Part shown: in pieces, positions 45,460 to 53,591 of the stretch | Layout of the letters: each line of letters begins with the position of its first letter | Numbering within the stretch: the first letter of the stretch is position 1 | From: Massilia brevitalea | Lineage (GTDB): Bacteria; Pseudomonadota; Gammaproteobacteria; Burkholderiales; Burkholderiaceae_D | Assembly (NCBI RefSeq): GCF_030711405.1 | Contig: NZ_JAULSI010000005.1 | Span: 62,001 to 126,000 of the forward strand | Reading direction: 5' to 3' | DNA: 64,000 nucleotides | Made by a program: the position numbers and the translations under genes | Notes under the pieces: generated by a model | The model's database searches: none | What the model saw: the letters and a program-made list of their open reading frames with translations, nothing else | What the model was told of the DNA's origin: nothing

Positions 45460-45891
45460 ATGAGTAACAAACCCACCGACCTGAAGGCGAGCGGCCTGAA
45501 GGCCACCCTGCCACGCCTCAAGATCCTGGAAATTTTCCAGAACAGCGAAGTGCGGCACCTGACGGCGGAAGACGTCTACAAGATCCTGCTGGCCGAGAAC
45601 ATGGACGTCGGCCTGGCCACGGTGTACCGCGTACTGACCCAGTTCGAGCAGGCCGGCCTGCTGAACCGCAATCACTTCGAAACCGGCAAGGCCATCTACG
45701 AGCTGAACGCCGGCTCGCACCACGACCACCTGGTCTGCCTCGACTGCGGTCATGTGGAAGAGTTCTTCGACGAGGAAATCGAATCGCGCCAGAACAAGAT
45801 CGCCGCCGAACGCGGCTTCAAGATCGCCGAGCACGCGCTGGCCATCTACGGCAATTGCATCAAGACGGCTTGCCCGCACCGCGGGAATTGA
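45460..45891 (+). CDS. fur: Ferric uptake regulator Fur
   Basis: Iron-responsive repressor, 143 residues. The winged helix includes [27 protein letters not shown] and [20 protein letters not shown]; metal sites are in [16 protein letters not shown] and the C-terminal NCIKTACPH. The ATG at 45460 gives the normal N-terminus. No Shine-Dalgarno precedes it; instead GAGTAACAAAC occurs twice, immediately before and immediately after the start codon. It is divergent from bamE with about 80 bases between starts, so both promoters share this gap. A strong terminator follows. Confidence 0.97.
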   Translation: MSNKPTDLKASGLKATLPRLKILEIFQNSEVRHLTAEDVYKILLAENMDVGLATVYRVLTQFEQAGLLNRNHFETGKAIYELNAGSHHDHLVCLDCGHVEEFFDEEIESRQNKIAAERGFKIAEHALAIYGNCIKTACPHRGN

Positions 45892-45919
45892 TTGATCGAT
45901 TGTGGTAGCAACAACAAGA

Positions 45920-45945
45920 AACGGCGCTGCGGCGCCGTTTTTTTA
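45920..45945 (+). terminator. Rho-independent terminator after fur
   Basis: AACGGCGC-TGCG-GCGCCGTT stem followed by seven T. About 48 bases around it (ACAACAAGAAACGGCG... TACGCCGTTTTACAC) recur at 46103-46151 on the other side of hairpin element H. Confidence 0.92.
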
Positions 45946-45957
45946 CGCCGTTTTACA

Positions 45958-46070
45958 CGTAGGGTGGGCACTTGTGCCCACGCGGTCGTACTCCCGCACA
46001 CCTCCACTGCTTCGCGAAGCGGTACGACCATCATACGTTCTACCGCGTGGGCACAAGTGCCCACCCTACG
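45958..46070. repeat. REP-like inverted hairpin pair, copy H
   Basis: Left unit 45958-45986 (CGTAGGGTGGGCAC-TT-GTGCCCACGCGGT) and right unit 46041-46070 mirror each other perfectly, loop included. The spacer contains a second mirrored pair, GGTCGTAC/GTACGACC, around GCTTCGCGAAGC. It lies between convergent fur and hrcA. Confidence 0.88.
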
Positions 46071-46111
<41 letters not shown>

Positions 46112-46113
46112 GA

Positions 46114-46138
46114 AACGGCGCCGCGACGCCGTTTTTTA
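46114..46138. terminator. Second copy of the fur terminator (fur/hrcA convergent)
   Basis: AACGGCG-CCGCGA-CGCCGTT stem followed by six T on the plus strand; on the minus strand A-runs also flank it, so it can serve hrcA. It lies within the 48-base segment duplicated from 45911-45958. Confidence 0.75.
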
Positions 46139-46161
46139 CGCCGTTTTACACAACGCTGTTG

Positions 46162-47175
46162 TTATGAATGGCTCAGCGCATTCGACAGCAGCTTGGCCGT
46201 GATGTCGACGATCGGAATCACGCGCTCGTAGGCCATGCGCGTGGGCCCGATCACGCCCAGGGTGCCGACGATCTTGCCGTTCACCTCGTAGGGTGCGGTG
46301 ACGATGCTCATTTCGTCCATCGGCACCAGCTTCGATTCGCCGCCAATAAAGATCTGCACGCCGCCGGCGCGGCTGGAGACGTCGAGCAGCTGCATCAGGC
46401 CGGTCTTCTGCTCGAACATCTCGAACATCTGGCGCAGCGACGTCATGTTCGACGACAGGTCCGCCACCGACAGCAGATTGCGCTCGCCGGCGATGACCAT
46501 GTCCTCGCCCTCGGCCATGGCTTCGCTGCCCGCTTCCACCGCTACCTGCATCAGGCCGCCGATGTCCTCGCGCAGCTGGCGCAGTTCGCCGGTGAGGCGG
46601 GTGCGTACATCGTCGAAAGACAGGCCGGCGAAGTTCTGGTTCAGGTAATTGGCCGACTGCACCAGCTGGGACGGCGTGTAGTCGGCCTCGGTGAGCAGCA
46701 GGCGGTTCTGGACGTCGCCGCGCGGGTCGACGATGACGAGCAGGATGCGCTTTTCCGACAGGCGCAGGAATTCGATCTGCTGGAACACCGATTCGCGCCG
46801 CGGGCTCTGCACCACGCCGGCGAATTGCGTCAGCGACGACAGCATCTGCGCCGCGTTGGCGATGACTTTCTGCGGCTGGCAGGCCGGCAGGCGCATCCGC
46901 TCGGCGTCGACGCCCTCGCCCAGGTGCTGCACGGTGAGCAGGGTATCGACGAACAGGCGGTAGCCGCGCGGCGTGGGCACGCGCCCGGCCGAGGTGTGGG
47001 GACTGGCGACATAGCCCATCTCCTCGAGGTCGGCCATGATGTTGCGGATCGTGGCCGGCGACACGTCCAGGCCGGAGATCTTCGACAGCGCGCGCGACCC
47101 GACCGGCTGGCCGTCGGCGATGTAGCGCTCGACCAGGGCTTTCAGCAGGGTTTGGGCACGGGTATCAAGTTGCAT
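46162..47175 (-). CDS. hrcA: Heat-inducible transcription repressor HrcA
   Basis: Repressor of heat-shock chaperone operons through CIRCE, 337 residues. N-terminal winged helix with [29 protein letters not shown] (about residues 26-54) and [21 protein letters not shown]; a C-terminal GAF-like domain carries [27 protein letters not shown]. The ATG at 47175 starts at [15 protein letters not shown], the family's normal start. No CIRCE-like inverted repeat is visible within 120 bases upstream. grpE and dnaK are not adjacent. Confidence 0.96.
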   Translation of the reverse strand: MQLDTRAQTLLKALVERYIADGQPVGSRALSKISGLDVSPATIRNIMADLEEMGYVASPHTSAGRVPTPRGYRLFVDTLLTVQHLGEGVDAERMRLPACQPQKVIANAAQMLSSLTQFAGVVQSPRRESVFQQIEFLRLSEKRILLVIVDPRGDVQNRLLLTEADYTPSQLVQSANYLNQNFAGLSFDDVRTRLTGELRQLREDIGGLMQVAVEAGSEAMAEGEDMVIAGERNLLSVADLSSNMTSLRQMFEMFEQKTGLMQLLDVSSRAGGVQIFIGGESKLVPMDEMSIVTAPYEVNGKIVGTLGVIGPTRMAYERVIPIVDITAKLLSNALSHS

Positions 47176-47298
47176 AAGGCGGAGGCAAGGACAGAAGCGA
47201 AAGCGGAAGGGGATCGGAAGCGCTGCGCTTCCCGGTCTGCTTCCATTATGCACCTTTGGCAGGCGGCTGTGCAGTCAACCGCGCAGTCGGGCACGCAG

Positions 47299-48045
47299 TC
47301 AGCCGAACGCTTGCCTGAGCCAGGCCAGCAGTTCGTCGAAGTTGGCCACGATCGCGTCCGGCGCCACGCCCTCTTCCAGGTGGCGGCGGCTGGCGGTGCG
47401 GTTCATCCACACGCCGCGCAGCCCGGCGCGCTGGGCGCCCTGTACGTCCAGGATCAAATCGTCGCCCACGTACACCGCCTCCTGCGGGGCCACGCCGAGC
47501 GCCTCGCAGGCGGCGTGGAAGATCGCCGGGTCCGGCTTGGCGCGGCCGAATCGCGGCGCCGACACCGATGCCTGGAAGTGGTGGGCCAGGCCGATGGTCT
47601 GCAAATCGGCGTTGCCGTTGGTGACCGCGCCGAGCAGCACCCGGCCCTTCAGGCGCAGCAGTCCCGGCAGCACGTCGTCGTAGGGCGTCACGGCATTCCG
47701 GGCCGCAAAGAACTCGACCATCGCCAGTTCCACCTTGGCCGTGTCTTCTCCTGCCTGCTCGAACGCGGCCAGCAGCCCGGCACGGCGCAGGGCGCCCAGG
47801 TCGAGCTGGAATTCCGGGCGGCTGGCCAGCAGTTCCAGGCGCGCCTGGCGCAGGCTGTCGATGGTGAAGCGCTGGGCCACGCGCGGGGCATGGCTGGCCA
47901 GCCAGGCGAACAGGGTCTGCTCGGCCTGCAGGATCACGGGGGCGATCGGCCACAGGGTGTCGTCCAGGTCGAACAGGACGGCACGCGGCCAGGGCCGGCG
48001 CGCGGGCGGCGTGGCAGACTTCAATTCGGGCTTCAATTCAGGCAT
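47299..48045 (-). CDS. HAD superfamily hydrolase
   Basis: Phosphatase-type HAD protein of about 248 residues. Motif I is AVLFDLDDTLWPI (nucleophile Asp and DxD), motif II is LLGAVTNGNADLQ, motif III the Lys in GRAKPDPAIF, motif IV YVGDDLILDVQGA. The cap inserted after motif I is helical. The substrate is unknown. The frame is open well upstream; the only ATG near the domain is at 48045 and lies inside a tandem array of four 12-base units (48019-48066) encoding PELK-like tetrapeptides. Confidence 0.87.
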   Translation of the reverse strand: MPELKPELKSATPPARRPWPRAVLFDLDDTLWPIAPVILQAEQTLFAWLASHAPRVAQRFTIDSLRQARLELLASRPEFQLDLGALRRAGLLAAFEQAGEDTAKVELAMVEFFAARNAVTPYDDVLPGLLRLKGRVLLGAVTNGNADLQTIGLAHHFQASVSAPRFGRAKPDPAIFHAACEALGVAPQEAVYVGDDLILDVQGAQRAGLRGVWMNRTASRRHLEEGVAPDAIVANFDELLAWLRQAFG

Positions 48046-48066
48046 CAAGTCAGGCTTCAATTCGGG
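48019..48066. repeat. Four tandem 12-base repeats at the HAD gene start
   Basis: Units CTTCAATTCGGG, CTTCAATTCAGG, CATCAAGTCAGG and CTTCAATTCGGG follow head to tail. On the coding strand they read as PELK, PDLM, PELK, PELK tetrapeptides. The start ATG of the HAD gene is the variant base of the third unit. Confidence 0.9.
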
Positions 48067-48278
48067 CGTCGGGGCGAAAAGACGGTGATCCGAGCATAGC
48101 GAGGCCGGCTGCGAAATGCAATCGCGCGCCGTGCGCAGCCCCGTCGTTACACCGTGATACAAACGGCGATGAGCCCGGGGCTTGTCAAATGCTCTAAAAT
48201 GATGGGCAAACTTCCAGCTTCGACGCGGCACGGACGCCGTTGCGCGTCTTGTCCAGTTCCCTTTTATTTGGAGAAATT

Positions 48279-48863
48279 ATGATTCGTTCCCCCCTGCGTG
48301 CCGGTGTCGCGCTGGCTTGCGCGTTGAGCCTGTCCGCCTGCGGCGGCGGCGACGGTGAGTTCTACCTGGGCGGCAGCATTATCAACAACACGGCGGAAGG
48401 CCTGGTTGTCACGAATAACGGCGGCTCCGACTATGCCGTGCCCGCCGGCGCCACCACCTTCTACTTCCCCGACCTGGTCGATGCCGACTCCTCGTACCGG
48501 GTCGAGATCAAGCAGGCGCCCAAGAATGCCGAGAAGTGCGAGGTCATTTCGCCGACCGGCGTCGGCCGCGCCACCTTCAACATCAACACGGTCGAGATCG
48601 TCTGCACGCTGAAGTCGAAGCCCCTGAACGTCAACGTCAGCGGCCTGCGCGGCGGCAACCTGGTGCTGGTCAACGGCTCGGTGCGCAAGGATGTCACGGC
48701 GAACGGCAGCTTCGAGATGTTGAAGGCTGGCTGGGGCCAGCCTTACGGCGTGACCGTGTACGAGCAGCCGAGCGGCCAGACCTGTACCGTCCAGAACGGT
48801 GTCGGCACGGTGCCGAGCGCCGACGAACCGAAAACGATCGACGTCAGCGTGACCTGCGCCTGA
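48279..48863 (+). CDS. Lipoprotein with two tandem beta-repeat domains
   Basis: A 194-residue lipoprotein (lipobox LSAC, Cys at about residue 21, then GGGDG). Two copies of a roughly 80-residue all-beta unit follow, each with a G-LVLxNxG turn, an F/Y strand and an end of the form VxVxC: the first ends VEIVCTL, the second SGQTCTVQNGVGTV...VSVTCA. Function is unknown. TTGGAGAAATT gives a good ribosome site. The next gene, 21 bases on, is a paralogue. Confidence 0.8.
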   Translation: MIRSPLRAGVALACALSLSACGGGDGEFYLGGSIINNTAEGLVVTNNGGSDYAVPAGATTFYFPDLVDADSSYRVEIKQAPKNAEKCEVISPTGVGRATFNINTVEIVCTLKSKPLNVNVSGLRGGNLVLVNGSVRKDVTANGSFEMLKAGWGQPYGVTVYEQPSGQTCTVQNGVGTVPSADEPKTIDVSVTCA

Positions 48864-48884
48864 CGGTTTAACGCATTCCAGGAG

Positions 48885-49574
48885 ATGAATTTGAAGAACA
48901 ACGTATCGGCCCGCGCGGGCCTGGCGCTGGTCATGGCCGCGGCCCTGGCTTCCTGCGGTGGCGGCGGCTCGAAGTACACCATCGGCGGCGTCGTCTACGG
49001 GCTGCAGTATGGTCCTTTGGTACTCACCACCAATGGCATGGAAACGGCCATCCAGCCGAACACGACCAATACCGCCACCGACATCAAGGATGTGACGTAT
49101 GCCTTCCCGGACAAGCTCGAGTATGGCGACGTGTACAACGTCATCCAGAAGCAGGTCACCGATGCGTCCGGCAACGTGACCATCCAGCAGCCGCCGCACC
49201 AGGTTTGCGGACCGGCCAGCAACAGCCGCACCAGCGACACGGCGGGACGCCTGTCGGTCATCAGCGCCGACTTCGTCTGCCAGCTGGTGACGCCGACCAT
49301 CGGCGGCAAGGTCAAGGGCCTGGGCGCCGGCACCCTGGTGCTGAACAACGGCAGCGACAGCCTGTTCTCCATCGCCGCCGTCACACCGGCCGTCACACCG
49401 CCGGCCGACATCGCCTACACTTTCTCGGTTCCTGTCACCTACGGCAAGACCTATGGCGTGACGGTCCAGACCAATCCTGCGGGCTATACCTGCACCGTCG
49501 CCAACCCCACCGGCACGATGGGCGACAATCCGGTCACGAACATCGACGTCACCTGCGTCGCCAATCCGGCCTGA
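48885..49574 (+). CDS. Lipoprotein paralogue with two tandem beta-repeat domains
   Basis: A 229-residue lipoprotein (lipobox LASC, then GGGGSK) with the same two-domain layout as its upstream neighbour: IGGVVYGLQYGPLVLTTNG and IGGKVKGLGAGTLVLNNGS start the units, and YTCTVANPTGTM...IDVTCVA ends the second. The ribosome site AGGAG abuts the ATG at 48885 with no spacer; a TTG at 48891 sits six bases from it and is a better-spaced start, giving MKNNVSARAG. The terminator at 49703 follows. Confidence 0.8.
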   Translation: MNLKNNVSARAGLALVMAAALASCGGGGSKYTIGGVVYGLQYGPLVLTTNGMETAIQPNTTNTATDIKDVTYAFPDKLEYGDVYNVIQKQVTDASGNVTIQQPPHQVCGPASNSRTSDTAGRLSVISADFVCQLVTPTIGGKVKGLGAGTLVLNNGSDSLFSIAAVTPAVTPPADIAYTFSVPVTYGKTYGVTVQTNPAGYTCTVANPTGTMGDNPVTNIDVTCVANPA

Positions 49575-49702
49575 GACAGACCTTGAGACAGATATACGCT
49601 GCGCTGATGACGATCATTCCAAAAGAAAATTGGATTTATATGTTGTAGCGCAGCATAATCCTACCTGTCTCCTCCAACTCTCCTCAGAAAAGAATTGGAT
49701 TT

Positions 49703-49733
49703 AAGCCCACCCGCAACGGTGGGCTTTTTTTTT
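49703..49733 (+). terminator. Rho-independent terminator after the lipoprotein pair
   Basis: AAGCCCACC and GGTGGGCTT form a 9-bp stem with a 6-base loop, followed by a run of T. Confidence 0.93.
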
Positions 49734-49744
49734 GCCCCTGCACG

Positions 49745-49847
49745 GGAGGTTGTGAAAAAATGGTCAGGGCAAGGCGCCGAGTCGAAGACAGTACGAGCCT
49801 ACGGCGAGACGAGGCAACGCCGCCATGGCCATTTTTTCACAACCTCC
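49745..49847. repeat. Long inverted repeat with GGAGGTTGTGAAAAAATGG arms
   Basis: Perfect 19-base arms at 49745-49763 and 49829-49847, extending imperfectly to about 27 bases, enclose a 65-base spacer beginning CAGGGCAAGGCGCC. The spacer itself holds GCGAGACGAGGCAACGCCGC-type complementarity. It is unrelated to the nine GTGGGCAC elements and lies between the lipoprotein terminator and the small secreted protein. Confidence 0.85.
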
Positions 49848-49858
49848 GGGGCAGCCGC

Positions 49859-50050
49859 TCAACCGAGCTTGGTAACCGGCACCAGGCGCTTGCCGCTGAC
49901 CTTCACGATCGCCATCTTGCCGGTGCTCACCGCCACCATCGCGTCGGCACGCACTTGCGCTTTGTAGCTCTCGGCGCTGGCGTAAGTGCTGACGCCGACC
50001 AGCAGTGCGGCGACGACGAAGATCGATTCCATGTGTTTGAGGACGTTCAT
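49859..50050 (-). CDS. Small secreted hypothetical protein
   Basis: A 63-residue protein: signal peptide MESIFVVAALLVGVSTYASA (from residue 7), then a mature part of about 37 residues, ESYKAQVRADAMVAVSTGKM, ending VSGKRLVPVTKLG. No cysteines. Function unknown. GAAGGGAGCC precedes the start at good spacing. The following 239 bases to rsmA hold no further gene that I can support. Confidence 0.7.
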   Translation of the reverse strand: MNVLKHMESIFVVAALLVGVSTYASAESYKAQVRADAMVAVSTGKMAIVKVSGKRLVPVTKLG

Positions 50051-50289
50051 TTCAGGCTCCCTTCGGTTGAGTGGTGGGCCCTTTGCGTCTGCATTCGGGC
50101 TTTCGATGGGAGTAGATTAGCAAGCACCTCGGCCACCTTCCAGCGGCCTGCGACGAACTGCAAAAAGCAGGCGCCAAAGCGCGTCAAACGGCGATATAGC
50201 GTGTTTGTGCAGCGCAGTAGCTCAGCGGGCTAGTGAAGGAAAAACGGGAAAGAAGAGACGCGGCGGCCACGCGGACCGCCGGAAGAAAT

Positions 50290-51069
50290 TTACTGCACCG
50301 GCTTGAGGATGTTCGCCAGCGCCACGTACTGTTCGAGCGACACGGTCTCCGGACGCACGCCCGGGTCGATGCCGGCGTCCAGCAGCTGCTGTTCGGTGAA
50401 CATGCCGGCCACGCAGTTGCGGATCACCTTGCGGCGCTGCGAGAAGGCCTTCTGCACCACTGCTTCCAGGGTCGGGCCGTCGGCCGGCAACTGGCGCCGG
50501 GTCGGCACCATGCGCACGATGGCCGATTCCACCTGCGGCGGCGGATCGAAGGCGGTGGGCGGCACGATGAACATCAGGGCCATGTCGTAGCGCCATTGCA
50601 GCATTACCGACAGGCGGCCGTAGGCCTTGGTGCCCGGCTCGGCCACCATGCGCTCGACCACTTCCTTCTGCAGCATGAAGTGCTGGTCCTCGATCAGGTG
50701 CGCAAAGTCGGCCAGGTGGAACAGCAGCGGGCTGGAGATGTTGTACGGCAGGTTGCCGACCACGCGCAGCTTCTGTCCTTCGGGCACCGGGATCGAACCG
50801 AAGTCGAATTTCAATGCGTCGCCGGCGTGGATCGTGAGCTTTTCGCGCGGGTAGGCCTTTTCCAGGCGCGCCACCAGGTCGCGGTCGAGTTCGACCACGT
50901 GCATGTGGTCGAGTTCCTTCAGCAGCAGCGCCGTCATCGCCGCCAGGCCGGGGCCGATTTCGACCATCGCCTCGCCGCGGCGTGGGCCGATGGCGTCGAT
51001 GATATTGCCCAGGACGAGTTTATCGGTCAGGAAGTTCTGGCCGAAGCGCTTGCGTGCGACGTGTTTCAT
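50290..51069 (-). CDS. rsmA: 16S rRNA dimethyladenosine transferase
   Basis: KsgA: dimethylates A1518 and A1519 of 16S rRNA in late 30S assembly; 259 residues. SAM motif VEIGPGLAAMTALLL, catalytic NLPYNISSPLLF, and the C-terminal helical domain (RRKVIRNCVAGMF) are present. It begins MKHVARKRFGQNFLTD, the family signature. Last gene of the conserved lptD-surA-pdxA-rsmA operon, 12 bases after pdxA. Confidence 0.97.
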   Translation of the reverse strand: MKHVARKRFGQNFLTDKLVLGNIIDAIGPRRGEAMVEIGPGLAAMTALLLKELDHMHVVELDRDLVARLEKAYPREKLTIHAGDALKFDFGSIPVPEGQKLRVVGNLPYNISSPLLFHLADFAHLIEDQHFMLQKEVVERMVAEPGTKAYGRLSVMLQWRYDMALMFIVPPTAFDPPPQVESAIVRMVPTRRQLPADGPTLEAVVQKAFSQRRKVIRNCVAGMFTEQQLLDAGIDPGVRPETVSLEQYVALANILKPVQ

Positions 51070-51081
51070 TGGTGCTTTCGT

Positions 51082-52131
51082 TTAGTGTGATGCGGCGCGG
51101 CTGGCCGCCACCATGGCGGCGGCGGCGCGGATGGCTTCTTCCATGCTGCCGCAGTCGGCATGGCCCAGGCCTTGCGCCGCCAGGTCGAGCGCGGTGCCGT
51201 GGTCGACCGAGGTGCGGATCAGGGGCAGGCCAAGGGTGACGTTGATGCCGCGCCCGAAGGTGGCGTGCTTCAGGACCGGCAACCCCTGGTCGTGGTACAT
51301 GGCCAGCACGCAGTCGGCGTCCTGCAGGTACTTGGGCTGGAACAGGGTGTCGGCCGGATACGGCCCGCGCGCGTCGATGCCGCGCGCCTGCGCCGCCGCC
51401 AGCGCGGGTGCGATGACCTCGATTTCCTCGCGTCCCAGGTAGCCGTTCTCGCCCGCATGCGGGTTCAGGCCGGTGACCAGGATGCGCGGTGCGGCGATAC
51501 CGAATTTGGTGCGCAGGTCGTGCTGGATGATGTCGAGCACGCGTCCCAGGCCCTCCTGCGTGATCGCGTCCGGCACGTCTTTCAGGGGCAGATGGGTGGT
51601 GGCCAGCGCCACGCGCAGATACGGTTGCCCGCTTGCCGGCTGGCCGGCCAGCATCATCACCACCTGCTGCGTGCCGGTCTTTTCGGCCAGGTATTCGGTA
51701 TGGCCGGAAAAGGCGACGCCGGCGTCGTTGATGGTGCTCTTCTGCAGCGGCGCGGTGACGATGGCGTCGAACCAGCGCGACCCCACGCCTTCGATCGCGA
51801 GGTCGAGCGTGGCCAGCACCGCGCGGCCGTTTTCACGGTTCAGGGTGCCGGGCGTGACGTGGGCCGCGAGCGGCACGTCGACCACGGCCAGGCGGTCCTT
51901 GCCGAAGTGCGGCAGGCCGCCGTTCCTCAGCGCCTGCGTGGACAGGGCCGAGAGGCGGATCGCGGGGTCGATCAGGCTCGCCGTCAGCGCGAGGAAGGCG
52001 GCGTCGCCCACCAGCACGCAGTTGGCCTGCTCGCGCAGCGCCCAGGCGGCACGGATGGCGATCTCGGGACCGATGCCGGCCGGCTCGCCGACCGTGAGCG
52101 CCAGGGCCGGACGTGCTGCCTGCATCGTCAT
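51082..52131 (-). CDS. pdxA: 4-hydroxythreonine-4-phosphate dehydrogenase
   Basis: NAD-dependent enzyme of pyridoxal phosphate synthesis, 349 residues. [19 protein letters not shown] opens the protein; metal-binding His residues lie in [12 protein letters not shown], the [14 protein letters not shown] segment, and [26 protein letters not shown]. Start ATG at 52131, with an alternative two codons on. It begins 4 bases after the surA stop. Confidence 0.97.
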   Translation of the reverse strand: MTMQAARPALALTVGEPAGIGPEIAIRAAWALREQANCVLVGDAAFLALTASLIDPAIRLSALSTQALRNGGLPHFGKDRLAVVDVPLAAHVTPGTLNRENGRAVLATLDLAIEGVGSRWFDAIVTAPLQKSTINDAGVAFSGHTEYLAEKTGTQQVVMMLAGQPASGQPYLRVALATTHLPLKDVPDAITQEGLGRVLDIIQHDLRTKFGIAAPRILVTGLNPHAGENGYLGREEIEVIAPALAAAQARGIDARGPYPADTLFQPKYLQDADCVLAMYHDQGLPVLKHATFGRGINVTLGLPLIRTSVDHGTALDLAAQGLGHADCGSMEEAIRAAAAMVAASRAASH

Positions 52132-52135
52132 GGCC

Positions 52136-53563
52136 TCAGCCTTCCTCGCGGTACTCGACGTAGGCGCGGTCGCGCACTTCGCGCGCCCAGTCCTCGAAGG
52201 CTTCGCCGAGCTTGCGCTCGCGGATGACCTGGCGCGCGCGGTTGCGTTCCTTCTGCGCGGTCACGTCTTCGCTCTTGCGCTCGAGGACCTGGATCAGGTG
52301 GAAGCCGAACGGGGTCTCGACCACGCCGGACAGCTCGTTCGGCTTCAGGGCCGCCATCGCGGTTTCGAATTCCGGCATCACGTCGCCCGGGTACAGCCAG
52401 CCCAGGTCGCCGCCCTTGGATACCGAGCCGTTGTCCTGCGAGTTCTGGCGCGCCATGTCCTCGAAGGTGGCGGCCTTGCTGTCGATCCTGGCCTTGATTT
52501 CCTCGAGCTTGCGCTTGACCTCGGCCGCAGGCATGGTCGGCGTCGCCTTCATGAGGATGTGGCGCGCGCGGGTCTGCTGGACCACGGCCTGCTCCTGCGC
52601 CGCGGCGCTGGCCAGGCTGCGCTTGTCGACCAGCTTCAGGATGTAGAAGCCAACGTTGGTCTTGATGACCGGCGTGACCTGGCCGGCGCTCAGCTTGCGC
52701 AGCTCGTTGGTGAAGATCGGCGGCAGGCGGTCGGCCTCGCGCCAGCCGATCGCGCCGCCCTTCAGGGCGTCGCCGGAGTCGGAATAGGTGGCGGCGACCT
52801 TGGCGAAGTCGGCGCCGGTGCGCAGCTGGCGCTGCACCTCGTCGGCACGGGCGCGGCGCGCGGCGATCTGCTCGGGCGTGGCGTTGGCCGGGATGCCGAC
52901 CAGGATCTGGGCGATGTCGACCTCGATGCGGTCGGCGGCGGCGGCCTTTTCGGCGGCCAGGAAGGTATCGACCTCGGCATCCGAGACCTGGATCTTGCTG
53001 TCGACCTCGTGCTCGCGCAGGCGCTGCATCATGATCTCGCTGCGGATCTCTTCGCGGAAGGCGGCAAAGGCCATGCCTTCCTTTTCCATCTGGTTGCGCA
53101 TCTCCTGGACCGACAGCTTCTGGTCCTGGGCGATGCGGCCGATGGCGGCGTCGAGCATGCGGTCGTCGACGCGCACGCCCATTTCCTTGGCCAGCTGGAC
53201 CTGGGCGCGTTCGACGATCATCGCCTCGATCACCTGGCGCTCGAGGTCGGCCTGCGGCGGCAGCTGGGCGTTCTGGGCGCGCATGCGCTGGACGATCTGG
53301 GCCACGCGGTTGGTGACTTCGTTGCGGGTGATGACCTCGTCGTTGACGACCACGCGGATGGCGTCGACGACGTTGGCGTTGCTGGATGCCGGCGGCAGGA
53401 AGCCGCTGCCCGGATTGGCCGGAGCAGTACCGGTTGCCGGAGCCGAACCAGTTGCCGGAGTCGCCTGGCCAAGGGCCGTGCCGGCCGTGAGCGCGCACAG
53501 CAGCGCCGCTGCGAGCTTAAGTTGATGCAAACGGGTAGTACGCATAATCTGGGAAGCACTCAT
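52136..53563 (-). CDS. surA: Periplasmic peptidyl-prolyl isomerase/chaperone SurA
   Basis: Chaperone for outer-membrane proteins on their way to BAM, 475 residues. Signal peptide (about residues 7-33, ending near TALGQA), a Pro/Ala/Thr linker, then the SurA N-domain ([21 protein letters not shown]), and two parvulin domains: about 215-315 ([32 protein letters not shown]) and about 330-435 ([28 protein letters not shown]). Starts at 53563 or 53545 (MRTTRLHQ) are both possible. Placed directly downstream of its main client gene, lptD. Confidence 0.97.
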   Translation of the reverse strand: MSASQIMRTTRLHQLKLAAALLCALTAGTALGQATPATGSAPATGTAPANPGSGFLPPASSNANVVDAIRVVVNDEVITRNEVTNRVAQIVQRMRAQNAQLPPQADLERQVIEAMIVERAQVQLAKEMGVRVDDRMLDAAIGRIAQDQKLSVQEMRNQMEKEGMAFAAFREEIRSEIMMQRLREHEVDSKIQVSDAEVDTFLAAEKAAAADRIEVDIAQILVGIPANATPEQIAARRARADEVQRQLRTGADFAKVAATYSDSGDALKGGAIGWREADRLPPIFTNELRKLSAGQVTPVIKTNVGFYILKLVDKRSLASAAAQEQAVVQQTRARHILMKATPTMPAAEVKRKLEEIKARIDSKAATFEDMARQNSQDNGSVSKGGDLGWLYPGDVMPEFETAMAALKPNELSGVVETPFGFHLIQVLERKSEDVTAQKERNRARQVIRERKLGEAFEDWAREVRDRAYVEYREEG

Positions 53564-53591
53564 TCAGGTCAAAAATCATCCATGGTCCCGG

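Noticed and set aside
47176-47298. CIRCE operator upstream of hrcA
   Set aside because: No TTAGCACTC-n9-GAGTGCTAA-like inverted repeat is visible.
50217-50233. GTAGCTCAGCGGGCTAG resembles a tRNA D-arm
   Set aside because: No anticodon arm, T arm or acceptor complement follows; at best a tiny tRNA fragment or chance.
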